Source of the DNA: Spirochaetaceae bacterium
Lineage (GTDB): Bacteria > Spirochaetota > Spirochaetia > Treponematales > Breznakiellaceae
Assembly: GCA_031278295.1 (NCBI GenBank)
Contig: JAITKQ010000054.1
Location: 1 to 8,391, forward strand
DNA length: 8,391 bases
Direction: 5' to 3'
Shown here piece by piece: positions 1-7,788 of the stretch. A model generated the notes under the pieces. That model was not told the origin of the DNA. It ran no database searches and was given only the letters and a program-made list of their open reading frames with translations. The translations under genes and the position numbers were made by a program. How positions within the stretch are numbered: the stretch's first letter is position 1; each line of letters starts with the position of its first letter.

Positions 1-341
1 AACGCGGAAACCAAAACGGCCCCCGGATGCCGGGATAATCCCCGTTCCCCGTAAGGCCGGCGTGTTCCTGTAGCGCGGCTCCTTTCAAACTACCCCCGAT
101 AAAAAAATTTGTCAAGGGGGCCCGCTGACTCCCGCATAGCGGGCTTGGGGCGAGGGCTCGGCAACTTTAGTTGCCCCGACTTCCCACCTTACCTTTCCAG
201 GTAGAAACGGTGCAAGGCGCGGCGCATAAGGCTCTGCGGGCGGGCGCGGCCTTATACGGGCAGGGCGGGGCCGGTTTCTGAACAGCTCTGATGTAAAATT
301 GCGGGGCATGAATCAAAGCTACTGGCGGCTTTGGTTTTTTC
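1..341. other. Left intergenic region with small GC-rich hairpins
   Basis: No convincing gene is seen here. All three plus frames hit stops early (36-38, 52-54, 71-73), so if an upstream plus-strand gene ends in this window only its last 11-23 codons are present, and the frame cannot be chosen. Short perfect stem-loops are visible at 22-34 (5 bp, loop ATG), 131-143 (5 bp, loop ATA), 160-175 (6 bp, loop TTTA) and 226-255 (7 bp, 16-nt loop). None is followed by a T run on the plus strand, so they do not read as intrinsic terminators. A TAAAAT at 294-299 could be a -10 box for the nadK operon, but no decent -35 lies 16-18 nt upstream. The texture resembles the repeat-rich DNA right of 7735, though I see no shared copy. 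Confidence 0.6.
87..115 (-). promoter_or_regulatory. Possible leftward sigma-70-type promoter
   Basis: On the minus strand a perfect TTGACA (110-115) is followed by a 17-nt spacer and TAGTTT (87-92), which matches the -10 consensus at only three of six positions, including the key second A and last T. The spacer holds a T7 run. It would drive transcription off the left edge. A GAAAGGA sequence follows at 80-86 on the same strand, but no start codon lies close behind it. The -35 is good and the -10 is poor, so this is only a candidate. Confidence 0.25.
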
Positions 342-367
342 GGGTTATCATTTAGGAATGATTATCC
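342..367 (+). promoter_or_regulatory. Inverted repeat just upstream of nadK
   Basis: Two 11-nt arms (342-352 and 357-367) flank a TAGG spacer. Nine pairs are Watson-Crick, including six consecutive pairs next to the spacer, one is G-T, and one position (346/363) is mismatched. The dyad ends 8 nt before the nadK Shine-Dalgarno sequence (375-380). It could be an operator for a dimeric repressor or a hairpin in the leader of the operon. Which one depends on the transcription start, which I cannot place. Confidence 0.4.
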
Positions 368-386
368 GTGCGCCTGAAGGTTCACC

Positions 387-1238
387 GTGAAGATTCTGCT
401 AATCATCAACAAGCAAAAACCGGCTTCCATCGTGCTTGCGTCGGAAATACGCGAAACCCTCAAAGGAGAGGGTTGCGCGGTAGAGATCTACCCTTTGGAC
501 GGCGCGGACATTTCCAACGGCGGGTTTGATGTCGCGTTCAGCCTGGGAGGGGACGGGACGGTGCTGTTCGCTGCGCGTAAGATGGCCGTTTTCGGGACGC
601 CTATAATTCCGCTCAACCTGGGGACGATTGGTTTCATCGCTTCCGTTAACCCGTCCCGGTGGTTAGATGTCTTTTCCGGGTGGCGCGAGGGGAAACTTCC
701 CGTTTCGGAACGTCTGATGCTTGACGTGAAGGTGGAACGTGACGGCAGGGCGGTCTTTAAGCTGACCGGGCTGAATGACGCGGTGATTTCCGCGTCCGGC
801 ATCGCAAAGACTATATGGCTTGACGCCTGGACGGAAAATACGCATATCGGGAGTTACCGTTCCGACGGCCTGATAGCGGCAACGCCGACCGGTTCGACCG
901 CCTACAGCTCGTCCGCGGGCGGCCCCATAATCGACCCGGAGATCGAGGCGGTGATACTGAACCCGATCTGCCCGTTCAGCATGCTGTACCGCCCGATCGT
1001 GCTGCCGGCCGAGCGTCCGGTAACGATAAAGATAGGGACGGAACAGCGGAGCGGCGTACTGCTGACGATAGACGGGCAGGTAACGGAATCCCTTGAGCCG
1101 GGCGATCTTGTCGTGATAATGCGGAGCGTGAACAAGGCGCGGCTGGTGGCCTGCGATCGCGCCGCCTTTTACAACGCGCTGCACAGCAAACTTGCGTGGG
1201 CTGTCGGCAAAAATGACGGCTGGGGGCACGATGCTTGA
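387..1238 (+). CDS. nadK: NAD kinase
   Basis: Cytosolic enzyme that phosphorylates NAD to NADP using ATP or polyphosphate, the sole route to NADP in most bacteria. The 283-aa protein has the usual family length and all the diagnostic motifs. These are GGDGT at residues 54-58, the nucleotide-binding core; LNLGTIGF at 76-83; the LND motif at 129-131; the block SDGLIAATPTGSTAY at 159-173 with its Ser/Gly-rich continuation to P180; and the IDGQ strand at 228-231. The start is GTG at 387: an in-frame TGA at 375-377 rules out anything further upstream, and GAAGG (376-380) lies 6 nt before the GTG. It is the first gene of the run and its stop overlaps the recN start by 8 nt. A nadK-recN neighbourhood is widespread in bacteria (known from other phyla), which supports both assignments. 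No key residue looks missing. Confidence 0.96.
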   Translation: MKILLIINKQKPASIVLASEIRETLKGEGCAVEIYPLDGADISNGGFDVAFSLGGDGTVLFAARKMAVFGTPIIPLNLGTIGFIASVNPSRWLDVFSGWREGKLPVSERLMLDVKVERDGRAVFKLTGLNDAVISASGIAKTIWLDAWTENTHIGSYRSDGLIAATPTGSTAYSSSAGGPIIDPEIEAVILNPICPFSMLYRPIVLPAERPVTIKIGTEQRSGVLLTIDGQVTESLEPGDLVVIMRSVNKARLVACDRAAFYNALHSKLAWAVGKNDGWGHDA

Positions 1239-3036
1239 GGAACTTTCGATACGGAACTACGCGCTGATCGAAAACCTGTCCATCTCGTTTGGGGACGGTT
1301 TGACGATACTTACGGGCGAGACCGGGGCGGGTAAATCGATAGTCGTGGGGGCGCTGGGCTTCCTGCTAGGCGCAAAGGCCGAGACGAGCGTGATCCGATC
1401 CGGGGCTGAGGAAGCTTCCGTGTCCGCCGTGATTTCGGTGGACAGGCGGAACAGGGACGCGCTGGACTGGCTTTCATCACGCGGGATCGAGCCGGAGGAC
1501 GGAATCCTTACAGTGAGGCGCAACATAAAGGCTTCGGGACGCGGTTCGGTGTGGATTCAGGACGCGCCGCTTACGCGGGGGGATTTGGCCGGGTTTATGG
1601 CCTTCATGTTCGACCTGCACGGCCAGCACGCCCACCAGTCCCTGCTGCACAAGGACAGCCACCGCCGCTGTCTTGACCGTTTTGCCGGTATAGAGGACGA
1701 GGCCGCCGCGTTCAACCGCGTATTTTTGGAACTTGCCGAAAAACGAAGGAATTTTGAAAATTCGCTCGTTTCCGAGCGGGACAGGGCGGCGCGGATCGAA
1801 CTGTTGACATTTTCGATTGACGAAATCGACAAGGCCCGCCTGAAAAGCGGCGAAAGCCGTGACCTGGAAGCCGAGTCCGCCCGTCTTGCCGCGTTTGAAA
1901 AGCTGTCCGGCGGGGTGGAAACCGCCGCGGCGGCACTTTTTGACGAAGAAATATCCGTTTTAAGCCTTTCGCGCAGGGCGCGTTCCGGGATAGACGCCGC
2001 AGCCGCCCTTGACTCAAGCCTTTCCGGGCTTCAGCAGCGTTTGAACGCCCTCTACTACGAGGCTGAGGATCTGTCCGCCGAACTGCGTTCCTACCGGGCT
2101 TCGCTCACCTTTGATCCGGCCCGCCTGGAAGAGGTGGAGGAGCGGCTGGCCCTGATTCACCGCCTCAAGAAGAAGTATGCCGGCAAAAACGACGGCCTCA
2201 AAACCGACAGCCTGGATTTTGGCGGGGATGGCGGCGGCAGGGGGCTTGAGGACGCGATTCTTGCGTACCGCGCCGGGGCCGCCGCCGAGATCGAAGCCCT
2301 TTCCGTGTCTGAAGAGAACCGCGAACGGCAGCGGATCGCAATAACGGCGCTTGAACGGGAGATAGCACGGCGGGCGGCGGCCCTTAGCGCTAAACGCCGC
2401 GCGGCGTCGGACAGGCTTGCCCGCCGGATAAGCGGCATCCTGGGAAAGCTCGGTATGCCGGGCGCGGCTTTTACGGTAAATCTGTCGCCCAAGTCCCCCA
2501 TTCCCGGCGGCCAGGCTAACCTTGTCTGCGGACCGTGGGGGGCGGACGACATAGAATTCCTGATTGCGGCAAACAGGGGCGAGGATGCCCGTGAGCTTAG
2601 GCTGGTGGCTTCGGGCGGGGAGCTTTCCCGCGTGATGCTGGCGATAAAAACCGCGCTTGCCGTCGAAGGCGAGGCCGCTTCGCCCGACTCAAGCTGGCTT
2701 GACGGGGCGGAAACGCTGATATTTGACGAGGTGGACACGGGCATAGGCGGCGAGGCCGCTATCGCGGTTGGAGAATACCTGCAAAAAATAGGCGGGAAAA
2801 GGCAGATTTTTTGCGTTACCCACCTTGCGGTTATCGCGTGCAGGGCAGACAATCATCTTAGGGTAGAAAAAAACTCATCGGGCGGAAGGACGCTGACATC
2901 GGTCAAGCTGCTTTCAGCAGAGGAGCGGCGCAACGAGGTTGCACGGATGCTTTCCGGTGACAAAGGCGGTACGGCGCTTACCCACGCCGGTGAATTGTTA
3001 GACAAGTATGGAGTGAAGGATCGTGTTAAAGAGTAG
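1231..3036 (+). CDS. recN: DNA repair protein RecN
   Basis: SMC-like ATPase that acts early in double-strand break repair, bridging or organising DNA for RecA-dependent recombination. The protein is 601 aa, slightly longer than E. coli RecN (about 550). Visible parts: N-terminal MLEELSIRNYALI; Walker A GETGAGKS at 29-36; the RecN motif DLHGQHAHQSLL at 128-139; a charged alpha-helical coiled-coil arm from roughly 155 to 400, with RLKKKYAG at 311-318; the ABC signature SGGELSRVMLAIK at 461-473; Walker B LIFDEVDTGIGG at 496-507 (D499, E500); and the switch histidine in VTHL at 529-532. ATG 1231 fits the family N-terminus and has a GGGGG (1222-1226) before it. ATG 1213 and TTG 1192 would add residues not found in the family. 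After VTHL the usual PQVA reads AVIA. It overlaps nadK by 8 nt and the next gene by 14 nt, so translational coupling is likely. Confidence 0.95.
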   Translation: MLEELSIRNYALIENLSISFGDGLTILTGETGAGKSIVVGALGFLLGAKAETSVIRSGAEEASVSAVISVDRRNRDALDWLSSRGIEPEDGILTVRRNIKASGRGSVWIQDAPLTRGDLAGFMAFMFDLHGQHAHQSLLHKDSHRRCLDRFAGIEDEAAAFNRVFLELAEKRRNFENSLVSERDRAARIELLTFSIDEIDKARLKSGESRDLEAESARLAAFEKLSGGVETAAAALFDEEISVLSLSRRARSGIDAAAALDSSLSGLQQRLNALYYEAEDLSAELRSYRASLTFDPARLEEVEERLALIHRLKKKYAGKNDGLKTDSLDFGGDGGGRGLEDAILAYRAGAAAEIEALSVSEENRERQRIAITALEREIARRAAALSAKRRAASDRLARRISGILGKLGMPGAAFTVNLSPKSPIPGGQANLVCGPWGADDIEFLIAANRGEDARELRLVASGGELSRVMLAIKTALAVEGEAASPDSSWLDGAETLIFDEVDTGIGGEAAIAVGEYLQKIGGKRQIFCVTHLAVIACRADNHLRVEKNSSGGRTLTSVKLLSAEERRNEVARMLSGDKGGTALTHAGELLDKYGVKDRVKE

Positions 3037-3829
3037 CAATGCTGAAAAACAGCAGTACTATCAAAAAAGGACCGCGCCGTTCGAGGCGCTTATAAAAGGA
3101 TTTTTTAAAAAAGAGGAGAGCATTATCGCGGAATGCCGCGCGGACCCTTCGACGGCCGCGCCAAAACTGTTTTTTTTGTCGGAATTGATGCTTGACATCG
3201 CGTCAAATTATTTGGTGCTAAACGGGATCGGACAGGCGGTGCTAAATACAAAAGACGAGGAATCCCTTGGCAATGCAAAAAAATCCGTTTCCAAGGCTCT
3301 GATATACCTGCAAAACATCGTTACCGGAAAGGTTGACGCGACGTTTTCGGAGTACGAGGAGGCCCTCTCCGAACTGGCGGCTGTGGACGCGGCGCGGCGC
3401 TATCAGCTTGTAAAAAAGCTGGGGCTGTCTATCTCGCTTTTGAAGATCGCCTACGGAAGCAATACAAAATGGCGCTGGGTTTTTGTCGATATGGAAGCTC
3501 ACTCCGCCGCGGTGTCGAAAAATCTGCTTGATTTAAAGAAGGCGCAGTCAAACAAGGATCCTTCTTCGGCAGATTATGAACCGCTTCTGTACCATTCACA
3601 CTTTGCGAAAAAGATGCTGTCCGACGCGGCGGACAGGTTTCATTCAAGGTATATGCTCGCGACAAAAAGCAAAGAAGATTTATGGAAGGCGGGAAACTTC
3701 CTGAGTGCGCTACGGAGGATACATCTGATATTTAACGAGCGCGACGCGGCGGAAGAAGTAAAAAAGAAGTACGACAGTTGGATTGCACAGTTGGGAGCCG
3801 AAACGAAAAAAGCCGAAACAAAGAATTGA
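3023..3829 (+). CDS. Unrecognised conserved-looking helical protein
   Basis: I do not recognise a family. The 268-aa product has no signal peptide and no clear membrane span. It is rich in Lys, Glu, Ala and Leu, predicts as almost entirely alpha-helical, and contains only short hydrophobic stretches such as residues 48-70. A tryptophan/aromatic cluster (WRWVF) sits at 150-154, and the C-terminus (259-268) is a charged tail of Glu and Lys. The start is GTG 3023; no other in-frame start occurs until well into the protein. GGAG (3010-3013) is 9 nt upstream and a second purine run GAAGGA (3015-3020) is very close. The reading frame is open throughout, starts inside recN (14-nt overlap) and stops 1 nt before the ABC gene, so it is almost certainly a real cotranscribed gene. 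The DNA is visibly more AT-rich than nadK and recN. A role linked to RecN or to the exporter cannot be decided from sequence. Confidence 0.85.
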   Translation: MLKSSNAEKQQYYQKRTAPFEALIKGFFKKEESIIAECRADPSTAAPKLFFLSELMLDIASNYLVLNGIGQAVLNTKDEESLGNAKKSVSKALIYLQNIVTGKVDATFSEYEEALSELAAVDAARRYQLVKKLGLSISLLKIAYGSNTKWRWVFVDMEAHSAAVSKNLLDLKKAQSNKDPSSADYEPLLYHSHFAKKMLSDAADRFHSRYMLATKSKEDLWKAGNFLSALRRIHLIFNERDAAEEVKKKYDSWIAQLGAETKKAETKN

Positions 3830-3830
3830 A

Positions 3831-5636
3831 ATGGAAAAAACAAAAACAGAGGGCGGCTTTTTAAAGGAATTCAAAACATTACGTCCCTTTTTTTATAAAT
3901 ACCGCTTTAAATATGCGGGCGGCTTTATATGCCTCTTTACGGTTGACGCGGCGCAGCTTTTGATTCCCCAATTTACGAAGCAGGCTATCAATTTAATTTC
4001 ACAGGGCGAATTTATCTGGCTGGACGTGTTCAAATTCTGTTTGGCGATGGTCGCCGCCATGGCGGTAATTTCTTTTGGGCGCTTTTTGTGGAGGCTGCTT
4101 ATACACGGCTCCTCGCGGCGGATCGAATCGGAACTGCGGCAAAAATTGTTTGATCACCTGCTTGGACTTTCGTGGGATTTTTTTCAAAAAAATAAAATCG
4201 GCGATCTGATCACCCGTTCGACAAGCGACCTTGGCGCGGTGAGGATGGCTATAGGCTGGGGACTCGTCGCCGGCCTTGACGGCACCGTCATGGCGCTTTC
4301 GATCATCACAATAATATTTGTGGAGGACGCCGCGACCGCGGCTTTCGCCGTGCTGCCGCTGCCGTTCATAACGGCGCTGATAATACTTTTTGGCAGGAAG
4401 GTGGGGGGCCGTTTCAAACGGGCGCAGGAAACGAATTCCGCGATGAGCGAGACCGTGCAGGAAACATTTGCCGGAATTCGCGTGGTAAAATCATTTGTAA
4501 AAGAAGCGGCTTTCATAAAGCGTTTCGCGGAAAATAACGACGATTACCGCGAGGCAAACATGGCGGTCGTAAGGCTGTACGGTTTTTTTATGCCGCTCAT
4601 CTCGTTTTTGGCGGGGTTTACCTCGCTGATCGTGCTGCTCGCCGGAGGCCGCCGCGTGGTACTCGGCCTAATGACGCCCGGCGATCTTGTAGCGCTTTTC
4701 GGCTACATGAATATGCTGATCTGGCCCATGTTCGGCGCGGGGTTTACGGTAAACATGGTGCAGCGCGGCGCCGTCTCGCTCAGGCGCATAAACGAAATTC
4801 TTGACACGGCGCCTTCGATAAAAAACCGCCCGCCCGTGTCGCAGGCCGCCTCCGTGTCCGTAACGGCATCCGCCGCGGACTCAGCGTCCGCGGACTCAGC
4901 GTCCGCGGATATAATAAAAATAAAAAATTTATCGTTCTCTTACGGCGGTGACAAAAATGTCCTTGCCGGCATAAACCTCGCTGTCAAAGAAGGTTCGACG
5001 CTCGGCATAACGGGCAGGACGGGTTCAGGGAAGTCCACGCTTGTAAAGCTGCTGCCGCGTATGCTTGACCCGCCGCCGGGAACCGTTTTTGTAAAAGAGC
5101 GCGACATCCGTGACTGGGATATAGGCGAGTTGCGTTCGCTGTTCGGCGTGAGTCCCCAGGACAGTTTTATGTTTTCCGACTCGATAAGAAACAACCTCGC
5201 CTACGGACTTGACGGCGCGGACAACGCCCTTGTAAAAACGATGGCCGGCATTTCGGCGCTGGACCGCGACATTGGTATTTTTGCGGACGGCATGGAAACG
5301 CTGGTAGGGGAAAGGGGTCTCACGCTTTCCGGCGGGCAGAAACAGCGGCTTTCGATCGCACGCGCGATGATAATCAAAAGCGAAATACTGATACTTGACG
5401 ACGCGCTTTCCGCCGTTGACGCGGAAACCGAAAAACGAATCATAAAAAATATATACATGGCGCGTAAAAATAAAACTACGATTATAATTTCACACCGTGT
5501 CTCGGCCTTTGCCGGCGCGGATTACGCGGCGGTGCTGGACGGCGGCGTTCTTGCCGAATACGGCCCCCCGGCGGAACTTGCGGCGGGTAACGCTTATTAC
5601 GCAAAAACCGCCGCGCTACAACAATTGTACGGGTGA
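3831..5636 (+). CDS. ABC exporter half with degenerate Walker B (BmrC/YheI-like)
   Basis: Inner-membrane half-transporter, 601 aa, with a six-helix type IV exporter domain (about residues 25-310) followed by an ATPase domain (about 360-601). Nucleotide-domain motifs: A-loop Tyr371; Walker A GRTGSGKST at 395-403; Q-loop SPQD at 441-444; a canonical LSGGQ at 499-503; Walker B ending ILDDALSAVD at 521-530; and the switch His555. The catalytic Glu is replaced by Asp524, as in the degenerate half of heterodimeric exporters such as BmrC, LmrC and TM287. The stretch QRGAVSLRRINEIL at 311-324 also recalls YheI/BmrC. The linker between the domains (about 335-360) is a Ser/Ala/Asp repeat. ATG 3831 is chosen because it gives a family-like N-terminus. 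It has no clear Shine-Dalgarno and lies 1 nt after the upstream TGA, so reinitiation by terminating ribosomes is likely. The partner is the next gene. The exported substrate is unknown; a multidrug or lipid role is the family default. Confidence 0.92.
   Translation: MEKTKTEGGFLKEFKTLRPFFYKYRFKYAGGFICLFTVDAAQLLIPQFTKQAINLISQGEFIWLDVFKFCLAMVAAMAVISFGRFLWRLLIHGSSRRIESELRQKLFDHLLGLSWDFFQKNKIGDLITRSTSDLGAVRMAIGWGLVAGLDGTVMALSIITIIFVEDAATAAFAVLPLPFITALIILFGRKVGGRFKRAQETNSAMSETVQETFAGIRVVKSFVKEAAFIKRFAENNDDYREANMAVVRLYGFFMPLISFLAGFTSLIVLLAGGRRVVLGLMTPGDLVALFGYMNMLIWPMFGAGFTVNMVQRGAVSLRRINEILDTAPSIKNRPPVSQAASVSVTASAADSASADSASADIIKIKNLSFSYGGDKNVLAGINLAVKEGSTLGITGRTGSGKSTLVKLLPRMLDPPPGTVFVKERDIRDWDIGELRSLFGVSPQDSFMFSDSIRNNLAYGLDGADNALVKTMAGISALDRDIGIFADGMETLVGERGLTLSGGQKQRLSIARAMIIKSEILILDDALSAVDAETEKRIIKNIYMARKNKTTIIISHRVSAFAGADYAAVLDGGVLAEYGPPAELAAGNAYYAKTAALQQLYG
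4873..4909 (+). repeat. 15-bp tandem repeat in the ABC linker
   Basis: Two complete copies of CCGCGGACTCAGCGT (4873-4887, 4888-4902) are followed by 7 nt of a third copy. The unit is a multiple of three and encodes SASAD twice (residues 351-360), inside a longer Ser/Ala/Val-rich stretch joining the membrane and ATPase domains. Gain or loss of units would change linker length without a frameshift. Confidence 0.9.
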
Positions 5637-5640
5637 CGGC

Positions 5641-7788
5641 ATGGGTGATTATTTTGACAGTGAAGAATTTGTAAAGGATTACGACGGCGTAATATTTAAA
5701 CGAATACTCGCGTATATAAAACCGTACCGTCATCTTGCGCTGATAACGTTTGCAGCCCTCGCCGTATCAACGGCGGGCGAACTTTTGCTTCCCGTTTTGG
5801 AACAGCGCGTGATAGACGACGCGATAATAGCAAGATGGCTCGCTCTTGACACGGCGGCGGCCTCAAAACAGGATATGTCGGCGGAAGCCGCCGCCGCGCT
5901 GGAAAGCCTACACCGGGTCGGCCTGTTTCAGACAAAACCGGTAACGATAAACAATATCCTTTTTATCCCCCTGAATCAGCAGCTTCGTATTTCCGGCAGG
6001 GTCGAAAAAGAATTGCGCTCGAAGCGTATCATTGACGATGAACAGTGGTACACGTTCAGGCTGAACGGAGAAAACTCCGCTTATGTTTCGGGAAACCAGG
6101 CCTTTGTGCATGACGGGAATTCCGCAGCGCTAAGAATCAGCCTTTTAAAGACGCTCCCCAAGGAAGAACTGCACGCCCTGCGCGGCGCGGACCTCGACCG
6201 CATAAGGGCTGTGATCCCGATCTTGTTTGCCGCGCTTTTGTTTGTTTTCGCCTCGGCCTACGTCCAGACATGGAGCGCAAATCTTGTCGGGCAGCGCGTG
6301 ATGAAGGATATGCGGCTTGAGCTTTTTCAAAAAACGGTTTCGCAGTCCACGGCTTTCCTTTCGCGCCACCCGGTAGGGCGTATCGTAACGCGGCTCGGCG
6401 GCGACGTGGAAACGATAAACGATTTTTTTACATCGGTGATGGTGGCGCTTTTGAAAGACCTTTCCGTCATGGCCGGGGCCCTTGTAACGCTCTTCCTGCT
6501 GTCCCCGCGCCTTGCCCTTGTCGTGCTGGCCTGTATGCCGCCAGTCATCGTCTGCACAGCGCTAAGCCGCGCCAAGGCGCGGGACGCCTTCCGCCGCCAG
6601 CGTAGCGCGTCGTCCGCCGCCACCTCCTACCTGTCCGAGCGGCTTTCCGGCCTACAGATAGTCCAGTACTTCAGACGGGAACGGAAAAGCATGGACGAGT
6701 ACGGCAGGCTGAACGGGGAACTTCTGTCGGCCAACCTAGGCGAGATTCGCGTGTACGCCACCTTCCGCCCCATAGTCGAATTCATAGCGACGTTTACCAC
6801 GGCGGCGCTGATCGCGGCGGGTAGTGTATTCGTCCTCAACCTGACGCTTTCCATCGGCGTCTTGATAGCCTTCATCAACCTGGTAGCCATGTTTTACGCG
6901 CCAATCATGGATATTTCCGAGAAATACACGATTCTTCAGTCGGCCATGGCGGGCGGAGAGCGTGTTTTTGCGCTTTTGGACACGGATCAGCGTATTCCGG
7001 ACGAAGGAAAGCGTGAAATCTCAAAAATTCGCGGGCATGTTCAATTCAGGGATGTAAATTTTAGCTATAAAACGGGCGAAAAGGTGCTGAAAAACCTGAG
7101 TTTCGAGGTAAAACCGGGCGAGATGGCGGCGATTGTCGGCTATACCGGCGCGGGTAAAACCACCATAACCAGCGTTTTAACCCGGTTGTGGGACATCGAT
7201 TCGGGCCTCATCAGCCTTGATGGTGTAGATATCAGGGAAATTACGCTGAAAAGCCTCCGCCGCGAAGTTTTACCTGTGTTGCAGGACGTATTCCTGTTTT
7301 CCGGGACGATAGCGGACAACATAACGCTTGGGCTCGATCTGCCGCCCTCCCGATCGCGCGAGACGGCGATCGCGGCGGCAAAGGCGGTACAGGCCCACGA
7401 TATCATCATGCGGCACAGCTCCGGCTACGACACCGTGCTTTCCGAGGGGGCCGCCAACATTTCGGGCGGCGAACGGCAGATGATCAGTTTTGCCCGCGTC
7501 ATAGCGCACAACCCGTCAGTAGTCGTGCTGGACGAAGCTACGAGTTCCATCGACACAGAAACCGAGCGGCTTATACAGGCCGGTATGGAGCGTGTCCTCT
7601 CCGGCAGGACCTCGATCGTGATAGCGCACCGCCTTTCCACGATACGGAACGCGGACCGTATACTCGTGCTGAAAGACGGCGCAATCGCCGAACAGGGCAG
7701 GCACGACGAGCTTATAGCGCTGAACGGCATCTACGCCCCACCAGCCCCGCCAGCCCCGCCAGCGGGTTTCACATCCGCTACGCGGTAG
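5641..7788 (+). CDS. ABC exporter half with extracytoplasmic insert (BmrD/YheH-like)
   Basis: Partner half-transporter, 715 aa, inner membrane. TM1 is near residues 31-53 and TM2 near 190-210. Between them is an insert of about 130 residues (roughly 58-188), far longer than the short loop of ordinary exporters but like the extracellular domain known in BmrD. Four more helices follow to about 422. ATPase motifs: A-loop Tyr476; Walker A GYTGAGKTT at 500-508; Q548; signature ISGGE at 607-611 instead of LSGGQ; Walker B VVVLDEATSSID at 627-638 with catalytic Glu632; switch His663. The Glu here and the canonical LSGGQ of the first half should form the active ATP site. The start ATG 5641 lies 4 nt after the upstream stop, with GGGTGA (5631-5636) as the ribosome site. 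The last residues (699-715, APPAPPAPPAGF then TSATR) do not look like the family and are encoded by the repeats that begin at 7735. Confidence 0.93.
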   Translation: MGDYFDSEEFVKDYDGVIFKRILAYIKPYRHLALITFAALAVSTAGELLLPVLEQRVIDDAIIARWLALDTAAASKQDMSAEAAAALESLHRVGLFQTKPVTINNILFIPLNQQLRISGRVEKELRSKRIIDDEQWYTFRLNGENSAYVSGNQAFVHDGNSAALRISLLKTLPKEELHALRGADLDRIRAVIPILFAALLFVFASAYVQTWSANLVGQRVMKDMRLELFQKTVSQSTAFLSRHPVGRIVTRLGGDVETINDFFTSVMVALLKDLSVMAGALVTLFLLSPRLALVVLACMPPVIVCTALSRAKARDAFRRQRSASSAATSYLSERLSGLQIVQYFRRERKSMDEYGRLNGELLSANLGEIRVYATFRPIVEFIATFTTAALIAAGSVFVLNLTLSIGVLIAFINLVAMFYAPIMDISEKYTILQSAMAGGERVFALLDTDQRIPDEGKREISKIRGHVQFRDVNFSYKTGEKVLKNLSFEVKPGEMAAIVGYTGAGKTTITSVLTRLWDIDSGLISLDGVDIREITLKSLRREVLPVLQDVFLFSGTIADNITLGLDLPPSRSRETAIAAAKAVQAHDIIMRHSSGYDTVLSEGAANISGGERQMISFARVIAHNPSVVVLDEATSSIDTETERLIQAGMERVLSGRTSIVIAHRLSTIRNADRILVLKDGAIAEQGRHDELIALNGIYAPPAPPAPPAGFTSATR
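7735..7761 (+). repeat. 9-bp tandem repeat at the end of the second ABC gene
   Basis: Three consecutive copies of GCCCCRCCA (7735-7743, 7744-7752, 7753-7761) differ at one base only. In frame they encode APP three times, immediately after the ordinary exporter ending LNGIY. They overlap the left end of the 95-bp repeat by 6 nt. Confidence 0.9.

Noticed and set aside
112..309. A minus-strand open frame of 65 aa in the left region.
   Set aside because: Pro/Arg-rich composition typical of GC-rich non-coding DNA, no clear ribosome site, and it coincides with hairpin DNA.
1192..1230. Upstream TTG 1192 or ATG 1213 as the RecN start.
   Set aside because: RecN proteins start at the MLxxLxIxN motif, which matches ATG 1231.
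5497..5640. An upstream start for the second ABC gene inside the first one.
   Set aside because: It would add 48 Arg/Pro-rich residues unlike any exporter N-terminus. ATG 5641 has a ribosome site and a normal N-terminus.
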